From: Amyelois transitella
Taxonomy: Eukaryota > Arthropoda > Insecta > Lepidoptera > Pyralidae
DNA: 64,000 nt
Direction: 5' to 3'
Assembly (NCBI RefSeq): GCF_032362555.1
Contig: NC_083511.1
Coordinates: 2,790,001-2,854,000, forward strand
Notes under the pieces: model-generated
Database searches by the model: none
What the model was told of the DNA's origin: nothing
The model's input: only the letters and a program-made list of their open reading frames with translations
Translations under genes and position numbers: made by a program
Shown here: positions 40,955 through 50,886 of the stretch, one piece after another
Position numbering within the stretch: position 1 is the first letter of the stretch
Layout of the letters: each line of letters begins with the position of its first letter

Positions 40955-43087
40955 TTATTCCAAAGGATTTGTCTTATCCACTGAAACTTCGTCGATCTCC
41001 ATTTCTGCTTCTTCCTCTACCGCTGATTCTAATAAGTCAATAGCTTCTGAAAATAATTTTAAATTATTGAATTTTGCATACTTTGGCCTGATGTGTGATA
41101 TATATGGATCCGAAGTTATTAAAAAGTTATGAAGAATGTCTTCATTATTCTGAATCCTTCCCATTTTCCGAGTGTGTTGCTCCCTTGTATTTCTAAATTC
41201 CTTATTTCTTGCTTCGGATGCTTCTTCCGACATTATTCCAATAGGCAGACAAGAGAAATGTCGGCAAATATCAGCCCCATGTATGAGCAGCTTGTGCACA
41301 CTTGCTGGCATATTGTACCATGGATAGAGGTGTACAAAAAGTTCAGCTGTCTCTCTGCAATATTCCCGGAATTTCTCGATGTTGATGGCATTCCCAGAGG
41401 ATATGACCTGCAAGATCACAGCGAAATGCCTAATGAGATTCTCATCAATCTTCGTAATCTGTGCACTCTTCTGGTATTCTCTGAAAAATTTTCTTGCAGT
41501 GTTGCCATCGTTCGTAGTTCCGAAGCCCTGTTTAACAATATCTATCAAGAGTCCCATCTGCTCTTTGAATTGTTGTTGCGTGAAATCCTTCCTTGCTTTC
41601 TTGAGGTTTTTATTTTCACCTCGTGCACACCACATCTCGAAGTCCATATTGTACGATATGTGCAATAGACACTCCATGCTTCTGATCCACATGTGAAGTG
41701 TAGAGAGTCCGTACTGGTACACCTCATCCCGAACTGGTCTTGAGAATACTTCTGGTAAGTTATTCATTTCACTGGGTTTTGCCAGACATATATTGCAAGT
41801 CGCTGCAGATGGAGTATCGGTGATGATTGTAGCTATCTTGCCATCAATCATCGTCATGTGCAGATCATGACTGATCTCGACTTCCCCGCATCTTGACACA
41901 GTCAGGTTTCGGATTTCTTCTTTCATCGCAGCTTCTTCTTGTTTGATGAATTCGCTGGTTTCCTTTGCGAACTGAAACTTCACTGGTCTACAGTAAAACG
42001 TGGAAGAAGGTTTTGGATTTTCCCAGATCAGCACATTGTCAGACTCAAGCTTTAATGGCACAAGACTCGTCATGAATACTGATGAATCATCGAAGTCAGG
42101 TTGCCCGCTTTTCTGTCTGTAATTACTTTGTGCTGAAGATCCGTCGAATCCCCATTTGCTGGTCATTTTTAGATGTCCATCTGGGAGATTTAGAGGTTCG
42201 CCAACAACTTGCAGGATCCTCTGTACAGTCAAATTCAGTAATGACTGCAATTTCACCTTTGCTCCATCTTCAGTTACTTCAATATCAGACGTATCCGGAT
42301 AGCATTTCTTCTTAGCTTTCAACAGTTTGTAGTACGAAGGAAGCTGTGCAGAACCTTCGTAGTTTGTCAAGAAAGCCCTTAGCGTCAAATATCTCCATTT
42401 TGACAAATCCAGTGAAGTAGCAAGGGCCAAAGCTTGATCTTCCTCGAGAGTTTCCTTCTTCTCCTTGTGAAACAAATATGTTTGAACTTCGTGTGCTCGT
42501 TCTGGGTTTTTCATAAGGTGCCCAATCACTTGGGCAAGGTCGATTTTTCCTTCCGATTTCAGGTTAGAGACGAGAGCAAAAGACAACTCATCTGCTGTAT
42601 AGTCAGTTAATGTACCTGACCGTCTTTTTTTTTGCTTGTTTCCCAGGTCAGAAAATGGTTTTCTGACCGGACTTTCTGTAGAAGTGCTCATATCCTTTGT
42701 AACAGAAGATGTGGATGGAGTGACGTAATCTGTAGGCTCTGGTAGCTGATTTTCTTCCTCTATGGTATCTTCAAAAATCTTCGCGAGATTCAGGTTATTG
42801 CACACAGGCCACTTGATTCTTTCCTCTAACCAGCCCATATGTTTATTCATAAATGTTTTCTGAGTTCTGTTTGCCGCGGTCCATCTGCGATTCAAGTTGA
42901 CAGTGATGGATCTTGAAAACTTTAATATTTCTTCAGAATCTTGGTCACAAACACTGAGTGGAATACCAGCCAAAATCGCTTGATGGAGCCTTTTATAATC
43001 CTTGAGGTCGCCTTCTCGTAGAAATATGTAGAAGTCCAAGTTGGTTTCAAATCGAGTCATGGTATGTAGATGATAATAGAGCGTCAC
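40955..43087 (-). CDS. RAG1/Transib-like transposase
   Basis: 710-codon open frame. RAG1-type features by residue: D315 in SKWGFDGSSAQSNY, D415 in MTMIDGKIATII followed by a zinc-binding-like TCNICLAKPSEMN (compare the CxxC after the second aspartate of RAG1), and E621/E622 in LPIGIMSEEASEARNKEFRN preceded by SVHKLLIHGADI and followed by TREQHTRKM. These match the DDE core of RAG1 and Transib transposases. The tail is acidic (AVEEEAEMEIDE). An in-frame stop lies just upstream, so either M10 (about 43060) is the start or an upstream exon was cut off by the Jockey insertion near 43139. No RAG2-like ORF seen. Confidence 0.85.
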   Translation of the reverse strand: MTLYYHLHTMTRFETNLDFYIFLREGDLKDYKRLHQAILAGIPLSVCDQDSEEILKFSRSITVNLNRRWTAANRTQKTFMNKHMGWLEERIKWPVCNNLNLAKIFEDTIEEENQLPEPTDYVTPSTSSVTKDMSTSTESPVRKPFSDLGNKQKKRRSGTLTDYTADELSFALVSNLKSEGKIDLAQVIGHLMKNPERAHEVQTYLFHKEKKETLEEDQALALATSLDLSKWRYLTLRAFLTNYEGSAQLPSYYKLLKAKKKCYPDTSDIEVTEDGAKVKLQSLLNLTVQRILQVVGEPLNLPDGHLKMTSKWGFDGSSAQSNYRQKSGQPDFDDSSVFMTSLVPLKLESDNVLIWENPKPSSTFYCRPVKFQFAKETSEFIKQEEAAMKEEIRNLTVSRCGEVEISHDLHMTMIDGKIATIITDTPSAATCNICLAKPSEMNNLPEVFSRPVRDEVYQYGLSTLHMWIRSMECLLHISYNMDFEMWCARGENKNLKKARKDFTQQQFKEQMGLLIDIVKQGFGTTNDGNTARKFFREYQKSAQITKIDENLIRHFAVILQVISSGNAINIEKFREYCRETAELFVHLYPWYNMPASVHKLLIHGADICRHFSCLPIGIMSEEASEARNKEFRNTREQHTRKMGRIQNNEDILHNFLITSDPYISHIRPKYAKFNNLKLFSEAIDLLESAVEEEAEMEIDEVSVDKTNPLE

Positions 43088-43270
43088 TGATTTTATGGAG
43101 ATGTATCTTCTTCAACAGTTCAATTGGTAGTGATTTTTCCATCCTGTCATCCTGCATTTCCGCCGTCAGGCGGAAATGTGGGGTGCTGTTCAGGGCTTGT
43201 GGCCCTCTTCAGCGACTTTCATCGCTGCCTGCAGCGGCAGGCAGGTCACTGAGCGTGGCCGTGGCGGCCA

Positions 43271-46003
43271 CTAATTTGGTCTTCCCGCGGGGTCAACAGG
43301 CGCTGCGGGTGCGGCGCCTGCAGTGGTGCTCGCTGTGATGACGGCTTCTCTGGGTGATGGCCAGTGTCTTCGGTCCGGCGGGCGAGCGTGCAGTGGCGCG
43401 ATGCCCACGAGATGCGGGTGCGCCGACCTGTCCGCCCTGCCGAACATGTCACTGGCCAGACGCGAGATGAATGCGTCCAGGCCCTCCCATTTAAGGTCCC
43501 GCTGGATCGTCGCGTTCCTCACGTACCGTGGGGCCCCGACGATGTCGCGGAGACTTTGGTTTTCTTGAGCACGGAGGCGACGCCTGTAGGTCTCCGCGAC
43601 ATAGGCGTACCACGCCGGGGCTGCGTACGTGAGGCGGGATCTGATGTACGTTTTGTAGATCCCGAGCTTCGTCTTCAGCGGGAGGCTGGAGGAGAGCACT
43701 GGACGGAGTCTTCCTTTGGCCGTCTTCACTGCTTGCACCACTGAGTCGACGTGGGTCTTCAGGCGAAGACCACGGTCGATCTTGACCCCGAGGTACGTGA
43801 CGTGTGGCTGCCACGCCACGTCCTTCCCGAAGAGCGTCAGGGGCGGCGGTGGGGCGGCGTTCCCGGAGATCAGAGCCTGCGTTTTCGCCACGTTCACCGA
43901 CAGTCTCCACTTGTGGAGCCAATCTGGCAGGGCGTCTAGCGCTTTTTGGACTTTCTTGGCGGCGTGCTTCGCGCTCATGGATACCGCGAAGTACGCCGCG
44001 TCGTCGGCGTAGAGGGCCAGCTTGGCTCCATCTGCGACCGGAATGTCGTCGGTGTACGCGGCGTAGCAGGCCGGGCTCAGGCAGCTACCCTGAGGAACGC
44101 CAGCCCGGACGGGTTTCTCCGTTGAGAGGGCGTCTTCGACCGCCACCCTGATCTTCCGCTCGTTCAGGAAGGAGGCCACAATCCTGATGATTCTTCTTGG
44201 AATGGGGCTCTTCGACAGTTTGTACAGCAACCCCTCGTGCCATACTCTGTCGAAGGCCTTTTCGTTGTCTAGGAGCACAACAGCCACGGTCTCCTTACGG
44301 TTGGCGGCGACTGAGATTTCGCCGAGGAGTCTGGCGATCTGGAGCGTCGTAGAATGTTCAGGCCGGAACCCGAACTGCTCGGCGCGCGGTGGAATGTGCG
44401 GCAGCATGAGGCCGAGCAGCAGTTTCTCAAACACCTTCGAGAGGGCGCTGAGGAGCGTGATGGGCCGGTAGCTTTCAGGCATGCGGAGGTCCTTCCCCGG
44501 CTTGGGCAAGAGGATCACCCTTCCGGTTTTCCATATGTTCGGGTAGTGGCCCGAGCGCAGAATGCCGTTGAAGAGGCGCGTCACCGCCGTGATGAATCCC
44601 GGCGGTAGGTGGCGAAGCGCCTCGTTCGTGACGTTGTCTGCGCCCGGGGCTTTCCTGGGCTTCAGCTTCAGGATGATCCTCTTGACCTGGCCGGGGGTGA
44701 AGAACACCGCGTCTTCATGCTCCGGCACTGGCTCCGCAAGGTACTCCCGAAGGTGCTCGACGACGCTGTCGTGGTGGGCCTGGTCCACGACCGGGTTCGG
44801 CGTGAACTGACGCTCCAGATGTTCGGCGAAGATCTCAGCCCTGTCTTCGGCCTTAAATCGTGGGAGGCCATCGGCTGCCAGCAGCGGCCGGACGGGTTGT
44901 GGCACACCCGACAACTGCCGGCAGAGGCGGTGAACGGAGGGGATATCACCGCCCACCGATATGAGGTGGTTCTCCCACGATCTGGCTGCGTGCTCCTGTA
45001 GTTTGTCCTTTACGGTCTCCACCAGCTTGTTGAGTTCGGCTTTGAGTGTTGGGCAGCGAGTACTCATCCACAGCCTCCGCATTCTTCGCTTCCGCTCCAG
45101 TAGCGCGGTGATGTGCGCCGGGAGCGGCTCGGGTTTGGCGGTGGCCGGAACGGGCATCCGTGCGGCATCGAGAGCGTGCTGGATGCTGTGGGTGATAGCA
45201 CTCGCCGCAAGCTCGACCTCTTCACTGGTGGAGACCCTCTTGAAGGCGACACTGGCCTTGTCGCCTTCAATTTCCTCTCCGTAGTAGTCCCAGTTGATTT
45301 TGGACGTTCTCCTCGGCAGCGAGACCCTCGCCGGAAGGTCCCGGAGGATGAGAAGAACCGGCCGGTGATCTGATGGCAAGTCCGGGTAGACGTGCAGTGT
45401 TGGCAGCGCTGTCAGCCCTCTGTGGGCCACGATGTCGATGATGTCGGAGCCTCCCCTGGTGTCGGTGTGAGTGGGTTCGTCCGGCCCCAACAGCTCGAAG
45501 TCGTGGTCCACAGCGGCCTGGTGAAGGCGTCTTCCGCATCGGTTGATCTTCGTGGAGTTCCAGGCTGTGTGCTTGGCGTTGAAGTCGCCAGCCACAAGCG
45601 TTGGCGTGGTGGTGTTCAAGAGGGACCACAGCTCGTTGGTTTTGAGTGTGATCCCTGGCGGAATATAGGTCGCAAACAGCCGCAGCTCGCGGCCGGCGAC
45701 GCTGACGAGCACACCAAGGGCGTACATCGTCTGGAACTCCACGTGTGGGATGGGCTGGTGGATAACGTTGCGCTTCACCAACACTGCAAGTCCCCGGTAG
45801 GCTTGTCCATTGACCGGGCTCTTCTCATCCTTTCGGTAAGTGATGAAGTTCGGGATGCCAAATTTTTGGTCATCCCGCAGGTGGGTCTCGCTGACGAGGA
45901 GGACGTCTATGCGCTGCTCCCGGAGGAAGTTGGTCAGCAGCAATTTTTTCCCCTGGAGCGATCCCGCGTTCCAATACACTATCCTCAGAGACGTACCATC
46001 CAT
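43271..46003 (-). CDS. Jockey ORF2: endonuclease and reverse transcriptase
   Basis: 910 residues. The apurinic-type endonuclease comes first (IVYWNAGSLQGKK, SETHLRDD, AGDFNAKHTAWNS, GGSDIIDIV, PSDHRPVL), then the reverse transcriptase (KLKPRKAPGADNVTNEAL, YRPITLLSALSKVFEK, EQFGFRPEHST, DNEKAFDRVWHEGL, GVPQGSCLSPACYAAY, catalytic YADD in KLALYADDAAYF, YLGVKID). The end (YAAPAWYAYVAETYRRRL) is typical of Jockey; there is no RNase H. Nicks target DNA and primes reverse transcription of its own RNA. The ATG follows the ORF1 stop after only two bases. Full length for the clade and uninterrupted. Confidence 0.94.
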   Translation of the reverse strand: MDGTSLRIVYWNAGSLQGKKLLLTNFLREQRIDVLLVSETHLRDDQKFGIPNFITYRKDEKSPVNGQAYRGLAVLVKRNVIHQPIPHVEFQTMYALGVLVSVAGRELRLFATYIPPGITLKTNELWSLLNTTTPTLVAGDFNAKHTAWNSTKINRCGRRLHQAAVDHDFELLGPDEPTHTDTRGGSDIIDIVAHRGLTALPTLHVYPDLPSDHRPVLLILRDLPARVSLPRRTSKINWDYYGEEIEGDKASVAFKRVSTSEEVELAASAITHSIQHALDAARMPVPATAKPEPLPAHITALLERKRRMRRLWMSTRCPTLKAELNKLVETVKDKLQEHAARSWENHLISVGGDIPSVHRLCRQLSGVPQPVRPLLAADGLPRFKAEDRAEIFAEHLERQFTPNPVVDQAHHDSVVEHLREYLAEPVPEHEDAVFFTPGQVKRIILKLKPRKAPGADNVTNEALRHLPPGFITAVTRLFNGILRSGHYPNIWKTGRVILLPKPGKDLRMPESYRPITLLSALSKVFEKLLLGLMLPHIPPRAEQFGFRPEHSTTLQIARLLGEISVAANRKETVAVVLLDNEKAFDRVWHEGLLYKLSKSPIPRRIIRIVASFLNERKIRVAVEDALSTEKPVRAGVPQGSCLSPACYAAYTDDIPVADGAKLALYADDAAYFAVSMSAKHAAKKVQKALDALPDWLHKWRLSVNVAKTQALISGNAAPPPPLTLFGKDVAWQPHVTYLGVKIDRGLRLKTHVDSVVQAVKTAKGRLRPVLSSSLPLKTKLGIYKTYIRSRLTYAAPAWYAYVAETYRRRLRAQENQSLRDIVGAPRYVRNATIQRDLKWEGLDAFISRLASDMFGRADRSAHPHLVGIAPLHARPPDRRHWPSPREAVITASTTAGAAPAAPVDPAGRPN

Positions 46004-46005
46004 AA

Positions 46006-48369
46006 TTAGAGGTTAGGGGTGGGTACGCCTCTGAGGGGGGCCGCGGGGACGAGGGCGGCCAGTAGTGCCTGCATCTGTTGCACCGACTGCACCAGCGCGT
46101 AAAAGTGCTCTGGTGGGATCGGTGCAGCCGGGGCAGGCGCGGGAGTGGGTTGCGGCGCCGGGGGAGTCGGCACGGCCGCTTCTTCTTCCGCCACGGGGGC
46201 AGAGCTCACGGCGGCGGCATTCTTCTTCTTCTTCTTCTTCCTTTTCTTTTTCGGGAGCTCTGCTCCCCTGACGGTCGGTGGGTTGGCGGGGGCCATCAAA
46301 GAACCCTCCGCTGCCTCGGTTGTGGTGTTTCGGGGCGTGGGGGCGGTACCGCTGCGAGCGACTGGGCCAGCCCGTCTGTTCCTTGCTTCGCGCCGCAGCA
46401 CCGGGCAGGACGAGTGGTTGGCCGGGTGCGGTCCTCCGCAGTTCGCACAGGTGGCGGGCTGGTCCAAGGGCCGCTCGCATTCCGTGGCCTTGTGGGGCCC
46501 GCCGCAGCGTACGCAGACGATTGATCGGTGGCAATTGACCGACGAATGCCGGAACAATTGACACCGGTGGCACTGGGCGGGTCCCTGTTTGCCCCTCCAC
46601 GCCTCGATCTTCAATGTTGGCCAGTGGAGAAGTTCCTTCACGGTGTACACCTCCTGGCAATTTGGAGTCCGTGCCAGGAGGGTGAAGAAAACGCATCCAG
46701 GGCGATCTCCCCTGCCCCGGATGGCTTTGATGGCCTCCACCTCATAGCCCTTCTCTTCCAGATCTTCTTTTAATGCGGCCTCCTCGGTGTCTGGCGGCAG
46801 CCCGCGGATGGCCACCTTCAACGGTCGGTCTGATGGCAACGAGTATGAGTGCCATTGCACGTCCAGCGTGTTCATGTAGCGCTGGACAACTCGATACTCG
46901 TTGCCGTCCCTCGGCGTGAAGTGGACGCCTCTTCCGCGCGCGACGGCGGCCGGCGAGCGTCCCAGAAGGCGGCTTATTTCCTTAAAGTGGGCCACCCAAT
47001 TGGGTAGGTGGTCCACACAGATACGAGGGTAGCGCGGCTCCCGGGGCGCTTGTGCCGACGGCGGGGCGGCTGAGGCGGCGGCGGCGGCGGTGAAGGCGGC
47101 TGCGGTGGCTGCAGCCGTGGTGGAGGCCGCAGCTGTGGCTGAAGTGGAGGCGGCGGGTGCCGAGGTGGTGGGCGGGGCGCGGGGCACTGCTCCCCGTTGT
47201 GCCCCTTTCCTTTGAGGCAGCGGGGCTCCGGTGCCGGCCGCTACCCGGGCAAATGATACCGCGGGAGCGGCCAGCGAGGGCGGCGCGCGTTGGGCGGATG
47301 CGTGGGCGGGGGCCTGGGCGGGCGCCTGGGCGAGCGCCTGGGCGGGCGGGCGAGCGGCTGCTTGAGCGGGCGCCTGGGCGGACGGGCGAGCGGCCGCTTG
47401 GGCGGGCGCCTGGTTGGGCGGGCGGGCGGCTGGTTGGGCGGCCGCTTGGATGGGCGGGCGGGCAGCTGGTTGGGCGGGCGCCTGGTTGGGCGGGCGGGCG
47501 GCCGGTTGGGCGGGCGCCTGGTTGGGCGGGCGGGCGGCTGGTTGGGCGGGCGCCTGGTTAGGCGGGCGGGCGTCTGCTTGGGCGGGCGGGCAGGCGGCTG
47601 CGTGGGCGGCCGCCTGTGTGGGCGCCTGGGCGGGCGCCTGGGCGGACGCGTGGGCGGGCGCGCGATTTGAGTCCGCCCCCGCTTGGGCGCGGCGCGGGTC
47701 CCGGGACTGCCATCTCGGGATCGCCGATCTCCCGGCCGGCGGAGGCTTCATCTTTGTTTCGGCGGCGGCGGCGGCGGCGGCGGCCTCCGAGCCGCGCTCC
47801 GACGCCATCGTAGCCGCGCGCTGCAGGGGGCGGCGGCTTGCTTCCGTCACCGTCAGGTCCGCCATAGACCCCGACGACGACGGCTCCTGTGTGGAGGAGC
47901 GGGACTCCTCCTCCCCCATGTTGATGGCGCGCGGCTTCTTCTTTTGGCCTTCTTCATCAGGGCTGGCCGGCCTCTTCAGGAGGGAGGTAATTACCCTCCC
48001 CCTCGGCGTTCCCATATCGACGGGGGGGAGTGCAATCACCCCCCGCCTCGCTGAGTCCAGCGCCGTCAGGTCGGCGACCGACGGGGCGACCCCCCGCACC
48101 TCATTCTCTTTGAGGCGCAGGTATACGGCCATCCATTGGGCCAGCCCCGGCGACAGCCAGTTCCCCTTCACTAGCCGGACGAGAATCTCCGCGTCCCTCT
48201 TCATCCATCCCTTTGGGGACAGGGACGCGAGGGGCGCGGGTGTGGATGCGGCGGCGAGGGCGGCGGTTGCGGCGAAGGCGGTCCTGACTGCCGCGGAGGC
48301 GGCGGTGGCCGGGGTGACGGCGCTGGCGGCGGCGGTGGTGGCGGCAGCGGCAGCGGCGGCGGAAGAAGT

Positions 48370-48404
<35 letters not shown>

Positions 48405-48768
48405 CGGCCGCGGTGGCGGCAACGGTGGTGGTGGCGGCGGTGACGGTGGTGGTGACGGCGGCGGTGACGGCGGCAGTTACATCAGATGCTGCTGCGGTCG
48501 TCGTCGTCGAAACTGCTGCGGCGGGGGCCGCGGCGGCGGCATCGGCGGCAGTTAGCGCCGCGGCGACAGCAGCGGCGGAGACGGCGGCGGCGGGCGCGTG
48601 AAAAACGCCCGTCGGCGTAGCATACGCCGCTGGTGGCGTATGCGCTAGGGCGATGTCGGGGGAGGGGTGCGGGGGACCCGCACCTACCCCTTCCCGGGGG
48701 GGGGGCTCCATTTCGGAGCCCGGACGACGCGCGGGAGTGGAGTCGCTCCCGTGCAGCCGAAGGAACAA
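46006..48768 (-). CDS. Jockey ORF1: RNA-binding gag-like protein with expanded Ala/Pro region
   Basis: 920 residues. The N-terminal third is extremely alanine-rich (runs of A/T/V). A repeated proline-rich segment follows (units like PAQPAARPPNQA, about 15 copies). The conserved part comes next: YPRICVDHLPNWVAHFKEIS, VAIRGLPPDTEEAAL, GRGDRPGCVFFTLL (zinc-knuckle-associated domain), then three knuckles (CHRCQLFRHSSVNCH, CVRCGGPHKATEC, CANCGGPHPANHSSC), and a Lys-rich run (PKKKRKKKKKKN) likely acting as nuclear signal. Binds the element RNA into RNP particles. Much longer than usual Jockey ORF1 because of the repeat expansion. No stop. Confidence 0.92.
47290..47670 (-). repeat. GC-rich coding tandem repeat in Jockey ORF1
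   Basis: Units of GGCGGGCGGGCGGC(T/C)GGTTG and GGGCGGGCGCCTGGTTGG recur in near-identical 36-48-bp blocks. They code for APAQPAARPPNQ on the minus strand and produce long spurious open frames on the plus strand. Confidence 0.85.
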
Positions 48769-49020
48769 CGGGGCCGACTACCCAACCCCTTTTCGCCGGT
48801 GAGACCCGCTGGTGGGAGGCCGGCTACTAGGGGGGTGCGAGCAAATCAGTCCCGCAGTCCTGGCAGTAGTTTTCGCCGGGAGCTATCCCCTCCTACGCAA
48901 TAAGAATTGCGGGGTGTTGGGGGGCGCGTGATGATCCGTTCCCCCAAACGATGCGAAAACTTGTGAGCGGCTCGTACACGTTCTTCACTGTGGAGCGACT
49001 GGCGAATCCCTTTGATTTTT

Positions 49021-49599
49021 TTATCGTACGCGCCTCTTTTATATAATTTCTACCTGTTCATGCATCACACTTTGGACGAGATTACGGGCTCGACCAATGA
49101 GAGTCGAGTATTTTTTTAGTGGAGGGGATGGAAGAGCGCTATGGAATCTAAGTAGTATAATTTTCAGTGGAGGGGAGGGCTCTGGTAATCTGTCTGGCAT
49201 TCAGTCACTTTTAATGTATGGTACTAAATAATAGACGTATAAGAATATTAAAAGTGGCCGAAGTTCTCTGTTGCATTTTTAATAATTTTTCTGTGACGAT
49301 ATATTATTAAAACATGCAAACATTTTTGTTTTGTCCATTTTTGTTTGAAATCTAGACAGTTTAACTAATATACTTGATCTACAAAATATAAAACAATGTT
49401 TCCTGTCTAGACTATTTTTATTATACTCGATCTAGAATATTTATATTTAATATATATATTATATTAATAAGATAAGGGAACGTACCCATACTACGTATAA
49501 AAGGATCCATTTTGTTATCCCCGCCCCTCCTCCTTTTCTGTGATCCTCTGATTCTCTCTGCGATATTGTGTACGTGATGATGAAATCCCCCCCCCCCCC
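49021..49599. other. noncoding part of RAG1/Transib-like element
   Basis: AT-rich, with two GTGGAGGGGA-type duplicates (about 49120 and 49165) and a run of about 20 C at 49591-49610. No exon recognised; the 5' UTR or promoter of the transposase would lie here. Confidence 0.5.
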
Positions 49600-50039
49600 C
49601 CCCCCCCTCCTATGGTCAAGTGCGGTATTTTAAAAGACTGACCCATCCGCCTCTGAACGGGTCACGTAGTATGGGTACGGTAATTTAGTTTATGATGCCT
49701 ATATATTTAATAAGGAAAATTTCCAAGCGCTGTGGACGCCAAAGCGGCAGACATATGAATATGACTTCAAGGTATAAAATGTTGAGAATTGTGCGGACTA
49801 TAACGCCTACTAGGCCCTGCCTAACAGTATTACCATTTCAAAGATTTTTATGATTATTACTTTTTCTCCATACAAAAAAATAAACAGTATTTTTTTTAAA
49901 TATGAAAATGCACTTTTTAGCAAAAACCTTATTAACAAAAGTCAAAGCTATTGTTAAAAGGAGTATGTAAAAAAAAAATCAGCGTGATAGCTGCACTTTG
50001 ATCCCTAAGTTCACCATATACGATTTTCGAACCAGTGTG
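49600..50039. repeat. right long terminal inverted repeat of RAG1/Transib-like element
   Basis: Reverse complement of 40246-40690; ends CCAGTGTG at 50039. Confidence 0.93.
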
Positions 50040-50074
50040 CGCCGGTGAGTTGTTATAATGTGCGAAGACCTTTA

Positions 50075-50296
50075 GAGTGAGTGCGGGTGGAGACAGGACC
50101 AGGAAGCTCGGTGAGTCGGCTGCGATGGACCTGCTGCGATACCCAGTTGCTGGCTTGCTGTGAGACTGCTTGCAGAGTGAGGAGTGATGGCTGAGGATTG
50201 GAGATGATGATGATGGAGAAGCGAGTGGCGTAGAGATGGCGCCACTGATTAATCGCTATATAATTAAAATTAATTAAATTAAACAGCGGATGCTTG
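50075..50296 (-). other. gypsy spacer, right part
   Basis: Gypsy internal sequence after the gag remnant, resuming at 33274 beyond H7 and H8. No protease or reverse-transcriptase motif. Confidence 0.55.
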
Positions 50297-50298
50297 AA

Positions 50299-50765
50299 TT
50301 AGTTTCCCTGATTTCCTGAGTTAGTTTCCTGTTTCCAATCACAAGGTTTTACGCATTTCTTCGCGTATTTTCTGAATTTTTCGTGATAGAAACAAAGGTG
50401 TCTTCTTTCCCGACTGTTTGTTCTTGGTCTTGACCTTAATGGATAATGCTGACGATTGTAATAATCTTGACCGCTGCGTCGATGACCTTGCTGAATTGCA
50501 TTCAGTTCTACTCGCATATTTGCTAATTGCGCTAATATGCACGTCATTGTGTCGTCATTTGTTTTGTTTTGATTCACGGCTGATACTTCTGTAATCTGTG
50601 AGTTTGCTAATATTTTGTCGGCGATCTCGCTCATTTTGTTGACGTCCATGTTTTCTGTGACAGCCAGGACCGTGGTTACGGATGGCGGTAAAAGCCTCAA
50701 CCATAGGAGTTTTATGGTGTCGTCGCCGATTTTTTCCTTACTCAGCACTCGCATCTTACGTAGAA
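50299..50765 (-). pseudogene. gypsy gag remnant, N-terminus missing
   Basis: The minus strand reads KPSHLLRKMRVLSKEKIGDD, LLWLRLLPPSVTTVLAVTEN, MSEIADKILANSQ (end of the capsid-like region), then a basic stretch and LCFYHEKFRKYAKKCVKPCDW, the variant nucleocapsid motif of many arthropod gypsy gags. The 5' two-thirds of gag is absent: only about 120 bp separates this from the primer-binding site. Structural protein of the particle in the intact family; not functional here. Confidence 0.82.
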
Positions 50766-50863
50766 GGTGTGAAGGTTTCTTGTGCGTTGTTGCTTGATTT
50801 GCAGGGTAATTGTGCCGAGGTGTACATTCTGTTTTGACGAATTTTCTTCTTGGTCAGTTGCTT

Positions 50864-50886
50864 GCTGTTCGTCGGGGTCACCAATT
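50864..50886 (-). promoter_or_regulatory. putative primer-binding site of gypsy element
   Basis: Minus-strand TGGTGACCCCGACGAACAG starts 4 bases inside the 5' LTR end. TGG at the start matches the complement of a tRNA CCA end. The tRNA was not identified. Confidence 0.5.

Larger units (their letters stand above)
43139..49012 (-). mobile_element. full-length Jockey-clade non-LTR retrotransposon (5,874 bp)
   Basis: GC-rich island in AT-rich surroundings. TGATTTTT at 43131-43138 and 49013-49020 is the likely target duplication, which places the ends. On the minus strand there is a GC-rich 5' UTR of about 240 bp, then ORF1, ORF2 and a short 3' UTR with GC-rich stem-like repeats (43155-43250) and a very short A-run. 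Both ORFs are complete, so it may be a recent, active copy. It landed just upstream of the RAG1-like ORF. Confidence 0.88.
40246..50039 (-). mobile_element. RAG1/Transib-like DNA transposon carrying a Jockey insertion
   Basis: The termini CACACTGGTTCGAAAATCG are inverted, and the repeats extend about 440 bp (40246-40690 and 49600-50039) with high identity. A 5-bp CGCCG flanks both sides (40240-40244, 50040-50044), with one extra C at the left junction. Transib and RAG-like elements make 5-bp duplications and begin CAC(A/T)(A/G)TG; CACACTG differs from the V(D)J heptamer CACAGTG at one base. The single recognised gene is a RAG1-core-like transposase. Without the Jockey insert (43139-49012) it is about 3.9 kb. 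Confidence 0.85.
36584..50071 (+). mobile_element. Harbinger H8, split by a RAG1/Transib-like transposon
   Basis: The left end AGGTCTTCGCACATTATAAC (36584) matches the reverse complement of the right end at 50071. TTA duplications lie at 36581-36583 and 50072-50074. The insert 40246-50039 lies only 32 bp inside the right terminus. Without it H8 is about 3.69 kb. Both genes lie left of the insert and are open, so the proteins remain encodable although the right end is displaced by 9.8 kb. Confidence 0.9.

Noticed and set aside
43364-44151. 126- and 115-codon plus-strand frames opposite Jockey ORF2
   Set aside because: Shadows of the GC-rich reverse-transcriptase gene; no domain.
47414-48601. 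395-codon plus-strand open frame rich in Gly/Ala/Val
   Set aside because: It is the antisense of the GC-rich Ala/Pro repeat of Jockey ORF1. Its composition mirrors the repeat and no domain is present. The same holds for the plus-strand frames at 46078-46561, 47157-47670 and 45392-46009.
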